From Mycobacterium sp. ITM-2016-00317 (GTDB taxonomy: Bacteria > Actinomycetota > Actinomycetes > Mycobacteriales > Mycobacteriaceae), in contig NZ_CP134399.1 of NCBI RefSeq assembly GCF_002968295.1, positions 5,704,001-5,768,000 on the forward strand: a DNA stretch of 64,000 nt, in the 5' to 3' direction. Of the stretch, positions 43,857-50,934 are shown in pieces. A model generated the notes under the pieces. The model was given only the letters and a program-made list of their open reading frames with translations. It searched no databases and was not told where the DNA came from. The translations under genes and the position numbers were made by a program. Position 1 is the first letter of the stretch; every line of letters starts with the position of its first letter.

Positions 43857-45113
43857 TCAGACGCCGCCGAAGAGCAGCGCCACGTTGTGCCCGCCGAATC
43901 CGAAGGTGCCGCTCATCGCGCAGCCCAGCGGCCCGTGCCGCGGTTCGCCGGCGACGATGTCGAGGTCGATCTCCGGATCGACGATTTCCAGGTTCAGCGT
44001 CGGCGGCACCACCGCGTCGCGCAACGCCTGCACCGTGAGCACTGCCTCCAGCGCGCCCGCGGCACCCATCGAATGCCCGAGCGCGGCCTTGGAGGCCCAC
44101 ACCGCCGGATTGTGGCTGCCGAAGGCCTTCCGCAGCGCGCGTGCTTCGGACAGGTCACCGCCCCGCGTCCCCGACGCGTGCGCGTTGACGTGGTCCACCT
44201 CGTCGGGTGCCACACCGGCGGTGCGCATCGCCCGGGTGATCGCGGCGGCCGCCAGCTCGCCGTCGGGATCGGCCTCGATCATGTGATGGGCGTCGGCGGT
44301 GACCCCGACACCCAGCATCCGGGCCAGCACCGGCGCGTTCCTGGCCCGCGCGTGCTCCTCGGATTCCAGCAGCAGCAGCGCGCCGGCCTCACCGAAGACC
44401 ATGCCGTCACGCGACTTGTCGAACGGTTTGCACGCTGCGGCGGGATGGTCGTTGTCGTGGGCGAGCAGGCCCTGGTTGTGGAACGCGGCGATCGGGACCG
44501 CCTCGATCTTCGACTCCACCCCGCCGCAGATGGCGGCGTCGGCCTCGCCGAGCGTGATCAGCCGCCACGCCTCGGCCACCGCGGCGGCACCGGACGCGTC
44601 GGCGGCCATCGGCGCGATCACGCCGGCCTTGGCCTGACGGTCCAGTCCGACGGCCGCGGCAGGCGCGTTGGGCATGTGCATCTGCACGGCCAGCGGCGAC
44701 ACGGCCCGCATTCCACGGGAACGGAAGTCGTCGTAGGCGGTGACCAGATCGCGCGTGCTGCCGAACGCGTGGCTGATCGACACCAGCAACCGGGTGGTGT
44801 CGATCTCCGGCGACCCTGCCGACGCCCACAACCGGCGGTTGAGCACCAGCGCCATCTTCTGCATGTACGACAACCTGCGGATCTCCACGCGGTTCAGCTC
44901 GGCGTCGAAGTCCTCGCTCACCGCTCCGCCGATCCCTACGGGCAAATCGAACTCGGCCACGAACGGCGCGGCCAGGGCGCGAATCCCGCTCTGGCCGGCG
45001 AGCAGCCCGGCCCAGGTGGCTTCGGCGTCGGGGGCCAGCGCGGTGGTGGACGCCACCGCGGTCACCACCACCCCGGGACGCCCGTCAACAGGTCCAGCGC
45101 TCACTCGTGTCAC
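43857..45113 (-). CDS. KasA/KasB-like beta-ketoacyl synthase with Cys-to-Asp substitution
   Basis: About 418 residues with the whole KAS II fold and close similarity to mycobacterial KasA/KasB: CGGVESKIEAVPIAAF, FDKSRDGMVFGEAGALLLLE, NAHASGTRGGD, KAALGHSMGAAGALE and SGTFGFGGHN. The two active-site His and the Lys are present, but the catalytic Cys is Asp172 (PMAADASGAAA; codon 44598-44600). It cannot be a normal condensing enzyme. It may be a chain-length-factor-like partner or a decarboxylase. The GTG at 45113 is chosen by fit to the family start. Confidence 0.8.
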   Translation of the reverse strand: MTRVSAGPVDGRPGVVVTAVASTTALAPDAEATWAGLLAGQSGIRALAAPFVAEFDLPVGIGGAVSEDFDAELNRVEIRRLSYMQKMALVLNRRLWASAGSPEIDTTRLLVSISHAFGSTRDLVTAYDDFRSRGMRAVSPLAVQMHMPNAPAAAVGLDRQAKAGVIAPMAADASGAAAVAEAWRLITLGEADAAICGGVESKIEAVPIAAFHNQGLLAHDNDHPAAACKPFDKSRDGMVFGEAGALLLLESEEHARARNAPVLARMLGVGVTADAHHMIEADPDGELAAAAITRAMRTAGVAPDEVDHVNAHASGTRGGDLSEARALRKAFGSHNPAVWASKAALGHSMGAAGALEAVLTVQALRDAVVPPTLNLEIVDPEIDLDIVAGEPRHGPLGCAMSGTFGFGGHNVALLFGGV

Positions 45114-45230
45114 CCCCGACCTTGTTCGGTGCGCACTGCCGGACCCCGGGATGCCCGGTCCGAATCGGGTCCGCACCGCGTGTGACGTACTCCATACATC
45201 GGTCTAGCCCTCCCCGCAGCAGAGCGCAAC

Positions 45231-45262
45231 CGGGCCGGCACGGGGATTCCCGTACCGGCCCG
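45231..45262 (-). terminator. Hairpin terminator of the ferritin-like operon
   Basis: A 14-bp stem with one mismatch (CGGGCCGG... with ...CCGGCCCG) and a 4-nt loop lies 15 bp beyond the stop codon of the minus-strand gene at 45277. Confidence 0.6.
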
Positions 45263-45276
45263 TGTGACGTGCGGCG

Positions 45277-45822
45277 TCAGTTGATGCCGACGACCTCCTG
45301 CGCGATGGCAGCTACGCGGGTCTGCGCCGCCGACACCACGCGCTGGCGGTTCTTGTGCGCTTCCTCGTAAGCCACGATCGTGCGGATGTCGGCCGGATCC
45401 GTGAGGTCCTTGACCGCGTTCGCCGCGTCGGTGACGTTCAGCTCGTCGTAGTCGGCGATCGGCAGTTCCTCGGGATCCAGGACGCCGGTGGCGCCGCGGG
45501 CCGCGTGGATCACGTCGGCCGCGTCCTCGGCACCCTGCTCGCGGGTGATCCGCTCGGCGGCCTGCAGCGCGCCGTCGCGGGCGCCGGCGAGAGCCTTGGC
45601 CGCGACGTCACCGGTGTGCGAGCCGCGCTCGACCAGGTCGGCGACCGCGGGTCGGACCGACCGGATGGCCTCGGCGACGCGCTCGGCGCGGCGGGTGGAC
45701 CAGGTGAACGGCAAATTGGCCAGCTTCACGGCCAGCCCGGCCGCGGCCTGCATCGGCGTCCGGCGCAGCGCCGCCGGCCCGCCCAGCGCGTCCTCGGCGA
45801 GCACGGTCGTCAGCCATTCCAC
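45277..45822 (-). CDS. Hypothetical helical protein, second gene of the ferritin-like operon
   Basis: About 181 residues, helical and acidic-basic (RRAERVAEAIRSVRPAVADLVERG; YDELNVTDAANAVKDLTDPADIRTIVAYEEAHKNRQRVV). No start codon is obvious: GTG at 45822 is used, but coding-like sequence goes upstream in frame (AHSAT) past a CTG at about 45848. I do not recognise the family; the context suggests an iron-storage or stress partner. Confidence 0.55.
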   Translation of the reverse strand: MEWLTTVLAEDALGGPAALRRTPMQAAAGLAVKLANLPFTWSTRRAERVAEAIRSVRPAVADLVERGSHTGDVAAKALAGARDGALQAAERITREQGAEDAADVIHAARGATGVLDPEELPIADYDELNVTDAANAVKDLTDPADIRTIVAYEEAHKNRQRVVSAAQTRVAAIAQEVVGIN

Positions 45823-45842
45823 CGTCGCGGAGTGCGCGGTGA

Positions 45843-46262
45843 TCAGCCGGCCAGCGCCTCGACGCCCGGCTCCTTCGCGGCGACAGCCAGTGCCTTGACG
45901 TAGCGCGCCCGGTCCAGCAGCTGGTTTTCCAGCGCCAGGTCGCCCAGCAGTGCCTCGTCGAACGGTTCGGCCTGCTCGGTGAGCGCCTTGACCGCCGCGG
46001 CGGCCCGGCCCAGGAACGGCCCGATCACGTCGGGGAAGCCACCGAGCTCGCGGATCGCCTTTTCGACCGCTTCGGCGCGGATCCTGGCGTTCTCGGCGTT
46101 CTGGGTCAGTTCGCGGCGCACCGCATCGGTGCGAGCCTGCGACACCCTGGTCTCGGCGACCTGGATCTCGGTGTGGGTCAGGTCCAGAATGGTGCGCAGC
46201 TGCGCGATCAGCGTGGACTTGATGGATTCGGTGGACTCGAAGGTCCTGGTCGGTGCTGCCAT
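45843..46262 (-). CDS. Predicted ferritin-like four-helix protein
   Basis: About 139 residues forming long amphipathic helices (LRTILDLTHTEIQVAETRVSQA, NAENARIRAEAVEKAIRELGG, GDLALENQLLDRARYVKALAVA). The layout resembles small ferritin-like proteins, but only some of the classical Glu/His ligands are recognisable. It is divergent from an iron-containing redox enzyme. Start at the ATG at 46262. Confidence 0.55.
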   Translation of the reverse strand: MAAPTRTFESTESIKSTLIAQLRTILDLTHTEIQVAETRVSQARTDAVRRELTQNAENARIRAEAVEKAIRELGGFPDVIGPFLGRAAAAVKALTEQAEPFDEALLGDLALENQLLDRARYVKALAVAAKEPGVEALAG

Positions 46263-46457
46263 GTACTCGATTCACCCCTTGTCTGAGAGTTGGCATCGTC
46301 TCTGATTCATCAGCGCAGTGAATGCGCTCACGATCTCGGTTACCCCGGCCTCCGGATCGCCAACGGATTCGGCGCCCGATGTGAAAAACCCGGCATTACG
46401 TGTGCTTCGCGGCGGAGAACGGGTACCCGGGCCGCGCCCGAGACGACGGTCACCCCC

Positions 46458-46483
46458 GGTTTGACCCCGACGCACGTGGGTAA
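46458..46483 (+). promoter_or_regulatory. SigF-like promoter (GGTTT-N15-GGGTAA)
   Basis: GTTT at 46459-46462 and GGGTAA at 46478-46483 with a 15-bp spacer match the mycobacterial SigF consensus GTTT-N15-17-GGGTA. The -10 box ends 10 bp before the GTG at 46494, which allows a leader of only a few nucleotides. Confidence 0.55.
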
Positions 46484-46496
46484 CTACGCGGACGTG

Positions 46497-47507
46497 ATGC
46501 CGACGCTCGTTGAACCCCGATTGCCCGAACCCCGTGGACCGATCTCGATGTCCGTCGTCGAGCAACTCGCCGAGCGCGCGCCGCTGCGATATCTGGCCAA
46601 GGTGGAGACCTCCCTGGCCGATGCCGATCCCGCCGGTCTGGACCTGCAACTGGCTCTCTACGTCTGCTACGAGTTGCACTACCGCGGATTCGCCGGCGTC
46701 GACGCCGGCTGGGAATGGAACCCCGGGCTGCTGTATCTGCGCGGCCGCCTCGAAGAGCTGTTCCTCGAGGACGTGCGCCGTGGTGTCGGTGAGATCGCGC
46801 CCGACGTGTCGGCCCTCGAGGAGCTCGACAAGCTGTGCGTGGAGCCGGTGAACGGCAGCGGCCCGTCGTACTTCCTGCGCGACAAGGGAACCTGGGAGCA
46901 GATGCGCGAGTACTTCGCGCACCGTTCGCTGTACCACCTGAAAGAGGGCGATCCGCACGCGTGGGCGATCCCCCGGCTGACGGGTCAGGCCAAGGCGTCG
47001 TTCGTCGCGGTCGAGTTCGACGAGTTCGGCGCGGGCAAGGGTGCGCGGCTGCACCAGCAGTTGTTCGCCGACCTGATGAGAGCCGCCGAGCTGGACACCT
47101 CCTACCTCGGCTACCTCAACGACGTGCCCGCCGAGACGCTGGCGGTGGTGAACCTGATGTCGATGTTCGGTCTGCACCGGCGGCTACGCGGTTGCGCGGT
47201 AGGACATTTCGCCGCGACCGAGGTCACGTCCCCGCCCGGGTCGCGCCGTATGGTGCAGGCGCTGAAGCGACTGGGCGCACCGCAGGACTGCTGGGCGTTC
47301 TATGCCGAGCACGTGGAAGCCGACGCCGTGCACGAGCAGGTGGTGCGCACCGATGTGGTCGGCGACCTGGTCGCCCGCGAACCGGGACTGGACCGTGACG
47401 TGGTGTTCGGCATCCGCGCCTTCGACCTGGTCGAGAACCGGCTGGCCGATCACCTCATGGATTGCTGGCAGGCAGGAAAGTCCTCACTGCGCCGCCCCCT
47501 GGACTGA
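46497..47507 (+). CDS. Iron-containing redox enzyme (haem-oxygenase-like di-iron fold)
   Basis: This 336-residue protein of the haem-oxygenase-like di-iron oxidase/oxygenase group has Glu/His-rich helix motifs (CYELHYRGFAGVD, FVAVEFDEFGAGKGARLHQQLF, CWAFYAEHVEADAVHEQ) supplying possible iron ligands. Relatives carry out oxygen-dependent oxidation or lyase reactions; a substrate cannot be named. The start is the ATG at 46497 or a GTG just upstream at 46494. A SigF-like promoter precedes it. Its 3' end overlaps the CDGSH gene by 24 bp. Confidence 0.75.
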   Translation: MPTLVEPRLPEPRGPISMSVVEQLAERAPLRYLAKVETSLADADPAGLDLQLALYVCYELHYRGFAGVDAGWEWNPGLLYLRGRLEELFLEDVRRGVGEIAPDVSALEELDKLCVEPVNGSGPSYFLRDKGTWEQMREYFAHRSLYHLKEGDPHAWAIPRLTGQAKASFVAVEFDEFGAGKGARLHQQLFADLMRAAELDTSYLGYLNDVPAETLAVVNLMSMFGLHRRLRGCAVGHFAATEVTSPPGSRRMVQALKRLGAPQDCWAFYAEHVEADAVHEQVVRTDVVGDLVAREPGLDRDVVFGIRAFDLVENRLADHLMDCWQAGKSSLRRPLD

Positions 47508-47726
47508 GTCGGAGGGGGCGGGCTCGGACGCCTCGTCACCGGCGCGTGCCCTGCGCCGGTGACTGGTGTCGCACAACGGATAGGTCTTCGAGCGCCGGCA
47601 CGCGCAGATCGCGACCATGAACCGGTCGGACTCCACCGTGCTTCCGTCCGGCAACTCGATGCACACCGGGCCTTCGACCATCACCGGCCCGCCGGGGACG
47701 ACGCGGACCACCCGCATGTCGGTCAC
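47484..47726 (-). CDS. CDGSH iron-sulfur domain protein
   Basis: About 80 residues. The motif CACRRSKTYPLCDTSH supplies the three Cys and one His that bind a [2Fe-2S] cluster in CDGSH (mitoNEET-like) proteins. The tail is acidic. Such proteins take part in electron transfer or iron-sulfur handling. The GTG at 47726 overlaps the methyltransferase stop by 4 bp, so the two are coupled. Confidence 0.8.
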   Translation of the reverse strand: MTDMRVVRVVPGGPVMVEGPVCIELPDGSTVESDRFMVAICACRRSKTYPLCDTSHRRRARAGDEASEPAPSDSVQGAAQ

Positions 47727-48415
47727 GGTGCGTCCGCGCGGACCACCACGATGCGCTCGTGCCGGCTGCCGCGGGGCAGCAGCCCGGCCCGCATCAGCCA
47801 CGGCGCACGGGCCTTCATCACCGGACCGAACGGAATCATCTGCTGGGCAACGACTTCGGCGCGCATCCCGTGCGCGCGCAGGTCGGCCAGGGTGCGCTGG
47901 ACGTTCGCACACGCAGAGTGCACGACCAGCATCGTGCCACCCTCGTTGAGCAGCAGCGGCGCAGCCGCGCACATCGGGTCGAGCACCATCCGGCCGTCCG
48001 GCCCGGCGTCCCAGGCCCGCGACGGCCCCGCCACGGCCGGGATCGGCTCACCGTCGACCTCGGGGGCCACCGGCACATACGGTGGGTTGGCGAGCACCAC
48101 GTCGAACGGCCCGAATTCGACAGCGCGAGCCCATGATCCACGGTGGACCTCGATGTCCACCCCTGCCGCGAGCGCGTCCAGCCGGGTACGCCGCACGGCT
48201 TTCGGACAGATGTCGAACGCGGTCACCTCGCCTGCGCCTGCGGCCGCTGCGGCGATGGCGACCACGCCGCTGCCGGTGCACAGGTCCGCGACCCGGGCTC
48301 CGGGCAGTACGCCCGCCGCGGTCGCCGCTTCGATCAACAGCTGCGAATCCTCTTGCGGGGGGTAGACCTCGGTGCCGATCTCGGGGGCGTCGAATTCGGT
48401 GTATGCGCTCGTCAC
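47723..48415 (-). CDS. HemK/PrmC-like class I methyltransferase
   Basis: This 230-residue SAM-dependent enzyme has a glycine-rich SAM loop (VADLCTGSGVVAIAA) and the catalytic NPPY motif (LANPPYVPVAP), typical of N-methyltransferases that act on Gln or adenine. Its C-terminal part contains VHSACANVQRTL. Without the N-terminal domain of PrmC, it resembles short HemK2-like enzymes. GTG start at 48415. Confidence 0.75.
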   Translation of the reverse strand: MTSAYTEFDAPEIGTEVYPPQEDSQLLIEAATAAGVLPGARVADLCTGSGVVAIAAAAAGAGEVTAFDICPKAVRRTRLDALAAGVDIEVHRGSWARAVEFGPFDVVLANPPYVPVAPEVDGEPIPAVAGPSRAWDAGPDGRMVLDPMCAAAPLLLNEGGTMLVVHSACANVQRTLADLRAHGMRAEVVAQQMIPFGPVMKARAPWLMRAGLLPRGSRHERIVVVRADAP

Positions 48416-48483
48416 GGATCTTTCATGCCCACTTCCCCGGAGCCCAAACGTTTGCACTGACCCGCGGGGGGAACCCGACGGCC

Positions 48484-48738
48484 ATGAGCATCTGCGACAC
48501 ATGTGGCAACGATTACGACAAGGCCTTCACGGTGACGTTCCATGACGGCCGCACGGCGACCTTCGACAGCGTCGAGTGCGCGGCGTCGCAGTTGGCCCCG
48601 GAGTGCCTGCACTGCGGGTGCCGGATCCTCGGGCACGGCATCGAGACCGACGACGGCATCTTCTGCTGCGCGCACTGTGCGCGCAAGGACACCAACGCTG
48701 ACGTCAACGACCGGTATCCGGTGCCCGCGGGGGCGTGA
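48484..48738 (+). CDS. Small zinc-ribbon protein, 84 aa
   Basis: Paired CxxC motifs (CDTCGND, CLHCGCRI, CCAHC) indicate one or two structural zinc sites. A conserved mycobacterial family of unknown role. The ATG at 48484 gives the family start MSICDTCGNDYDKAF. Divergent from the methyltransferase gene and convergent with the cutinase gene. Confidence 0.7.
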   Translation: MSICDTCGNDYDKAFTVTFHDGRTATFDSVECAASQLAPECLHCGCRILGHGIETDDGIFCCAHCARKDTNADVNDRYPVPAGA

Positions 48739-48744
48739 GGTGCC

Positions 48745-48761
48745 GCCGGCTCAGAGCCGGT
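48745..48761. terminator. Short bidirectional hairpin between convergent genes
   Basis: CCGGCT-CAG-AGCCGG (6-bp stem, 3-nt loop) lies across the stop codon of the cutinase gene, just after the zinc-ribbon gene's stop. Confidence 0.35.
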
Positions 48762-49452
48762 TCACCGCGAAGGCCGCGCCCTGGTTCGCCATGCCGTTGA
48801 CCGAGTAGAGCGCATGGGCGAAGTTCGGTCCGCCGTCCGGCACGCCGTCGCAGATGGTGTCGCCAGGCGCGCACAGCTGGGCCGTCTTCCCGGCGTAGAG
48901 CGGGCCCACCGAGATCGCCGGCGCACCGTACTTCTGCAGGAACGCACCTGAGGGCGCGCCGAAGAGCACCACGGCGGCAACATGGTCGGCGACGTATGCC
49001 GGCAGCGGGGCAGGCACCGCCGAGACCGGCACGGAATTCGGCAGGCGGTCCGAGGTGGCGAACCCCGACACCGCCGCGCCCTGCGAGAAGCCACCGAGCA
49101 CCAGGCGGGTGTCGGGGCAGATGTCGGACATGGTCTGCAGTCGGTTCGACGCGTCCCGGATGCCGTCGACGACGGTCTGGGCGAAGGCCGGGCCTGCGTC
49201 GAAGTTGTTCGCCGCCGGATAGTTCACCGCGTAGACGCCGACCGTGCGGGGCGCGGCCTGGGCGCGCACCGAGTCGACGAACGCCTGGCCGACGCCACCG
49301 ACCCCAGGCGCCTCACCGGTGCCGCGTGCGAACACCACCTCGACATCCGGGCATCCCTGCGCCGACGCTTCCGGCACCCCCGGTCCGGCGGCTGCGCCGA
49401 ACGCACCCAGCACGGCCGCACCTGCGAGGCCTGCGAACCGAGTCCACCTCAT
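48751..49452 (-). CDS. Secreted cutinase-like protein (Culp family)
   Basis: This 233-residue protein has a signal peptide (about residues 1-32, ending EASAQGC). The cutinase alpha/beta-hydrolase domain has CPDVEVVFARGTGE, the nucleophile elbow GGFSQG, Asp in CAPGDTICDG and a catalytic His in FAHALY. Family members are esterases, phospholipases or TAG lipases in the envelope. GGAG site before the ATG at 49452. Confidence 0.85.
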   Translation of the reverse strand: MRWTRFAGLAGAAVLGAFGAAAGPGVPEASAQGCPDVEVVFARGTGEAPGVGGVGQAFVDSVRAQAAPRTVGVYAVNYPAANNFDAGPAFAQTVVDGIRDASNRLQTMSDICPDTRLVLGGFSQGAAVSGFATSDRLPNSVPVSAVPAPLPAYVADHVAAVVLFGAPSGAFLQKYGAPAISVGPLYAGKTAQLCAPGDTICDGVPDGGPNFAHALYSVNGMANQGAAFAVNRL

Positions 49453-49534
49453 GGCGTCTCCTTCCCGCGTCCGCAACCGGCGTTGCGGCGCACGGGGGCA
49501 ATACCACGGGCCGTTCCGGGTCAAACCGGCGCAC

Positions 49535-49810
49535 TCACCCCTTGTTCGGCGTCGGGCTCTGCGGTGACTCCCACTTCGATTCGAGCGTGCGGGTGACGAC
49601 CGTGGAGCCGGGCAACTCGACGTCGAACGTCTGTCCGTCGTCGGCTTCGAGCGTCATCAGGATCGTCTCCTCCGACAACGCGCCGTGCCGGTCGATGTGC
49701 ACGACCTTGTACTGGCGGTCTTCGGCGGCGGGTGCGTCCGGCAGCGGCAACGAGATGAGATCTCCTGGCGCGACCGCGTCGAGGCGGTCGGTGTCGGGCT
49801 GGGCAGTCAT
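49535..49810 (-). CDS. Small acidic protein of unknown function
   Basis: This 91-residue acidic protein has a regular beta pattern (QYKVVHIDRHGALSEETILMTLEADDGQTFDVELPGSTVV). No known motif. It is divergent from the DJ-1/PfpI gene. Confidence 0.6.
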   Translation of the reverse strand: MTAQPDTDRLDAVAPGDLISLPLPDAPAAEDRQYKVVHIDRHGALSEETILMTLEADDGQTFDVELPGSTVVTRTLESKWESPQSPTPNKG

Positions 49811-49894
49811 AGGTCCGACCGTACGCGGACCGGTCGCGGGATTCGATCGCGAGTCAGCGGGTAATGGTGCCGACGGAGCGAAAGGAGTCAAGAC

Positions 49895-50452
49895 ATGCCC
49901 GAAGAACTGCAGGGCCGAAAAGTCGCATTCCTGGCCGCCGACGGTGTCGAGAAGGTCGAGCTGGAACAGCCCCGCGCCGCGGTGCTGGACGCCGGCGGCA
50001 CTGTCGATCTGCTGTCCGTGCAGAGCGGTGAGATCGATGCGCGCAACCACGATCTGGAGCCCGCGGGGACGTTCCCCGTCGACCGCGTGGTCGACGAGGC
50101 GCGGGTGGACGAGTACGACGCGCTGGTACTGCCCGGCGGCACCGTCAACGGCGACAAGCTGCGCCTCAGCGAAGCCGCGGTGGCGTTCGTCCGCGACTTC
50201 GTCCGATCCGGCAAGCCGGTCGCCGCGATCTGCCACGGACCGTGGGCGCTGGTCGAGGCCGACGTGGTCCGCGACCGCACGCTGACGTCCTACCCGAGTC
50301 TGCGCACCGACCTTCGCAACGCCGGCGCCACCGTGGTCGACCAGCAGGTCTGTGTCGACGGCAATCTGATCACCAGCCGGTCGCCGAAGGATCTCGACGC
50401 GTTCTGCCAGGCGATCACCGACCGGTTCGCGAACACGCCCGCACACACCTGA
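49895..50452 (+). CDS. DJ-1/PfpI-family protein
   Basis: This 185-residue class I glutamine amidotransferase-like fold carries the nucleophilic Cys in AAICHGPWAL. Conserved Glu (VEKVELEQP) and YPSLRTDLRNAG segments follow. Members are general-stress proteins, peptidase-like or deglycase-like. An AAAGGAG site precedes the ATG. A GGATT-N15-GGGTAA element (49839-49864) resembles a SigF promoter with a mismatch. Confidence 0.8.
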   Translation: MPEELQGRKVAFLAADGVEKVELEQPRAAVLDAGGTVDLLSVQSGEIDARNHDLEPAGTFPVDRVVDEARVDEYDALVLPGGTVNGDKLRLSEAAVAFVRDFVRSGKPVAAICHGPWALVEADVVRDRTLTSYPSLRTDLRNAGATVVDQQVCVDGNLITSRSPKDLDAFCQAITDRFANTPAHT

Positions 50453-50550
50453 GCGCGGGCTCCACCCGCCGCTCTTCGTAGTTACAACAGGGGGGAATCG
50501 GGGCATCCCAAACTTGCCGATACCCGGCGTCCGGGATGCGAGGAGTGCCG

Positions 50551-50934
50551 ATGAATCCCATATCCACGGCCTATCGAGGCCTCACCAAGGTGGCCGACGC
50601 CACCACTGCGGCGGCGGGAGCCGTCGGCGGCGCTGCGGTCAGCGGGGCGGTCGGCGCAGTGCAGGGAGTGGCGACCGGGGTGCGTTCCGGCGTGAGCAGC
50701 GGGAGCCGGTCCTCCGCCGCGGCGGCGCTGACCCTCGGCGCGATCGGCGCGGCGGGACTGGTCGAATGGCCGGTGCTGCTCACCGTCGGCGGGGCCGCGT
50801 TGGTGATGCACCAACTGGGCCACCGCGGGGACGGAGCGTCGCCGGAGCAACAGGAGTCGCCGCCGGTCGAGAAGGCCGCGGCGCGGCCCGTGAAGGCGGC
50901 ACGCAAGACCACCGCCTCGCGGCGCACTAAGTGA
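50551..50934 (+). CDS. Small membrane protein coupled to the P-type ATPase
   Basis: About 127 residues. The Gly/Ala-rich N-terminal half (TTAAAGAVGGAAVSGAVGAV) and one hydrophobic segment are followed by a basic tail. It resembles small proteins encoded just upstream of mycobacterial CtpH/CtpI-type ATPases. GTGA overlaps couple it to the ATPase gene. An AGGAG site precedes the ATG at 50551. Confidence 0.6.
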   Translation: MNPISTAYRGLTKVADATTAAAGAVGGAAVSGAVGAVQGVATGVRSGVSSGSRSSAAAALTLGAIGAAGLVEWPVLLTVGGAALVMHQLGHRGDGASPEQQESPPVEKAAARPVKAARKTTASRRTK

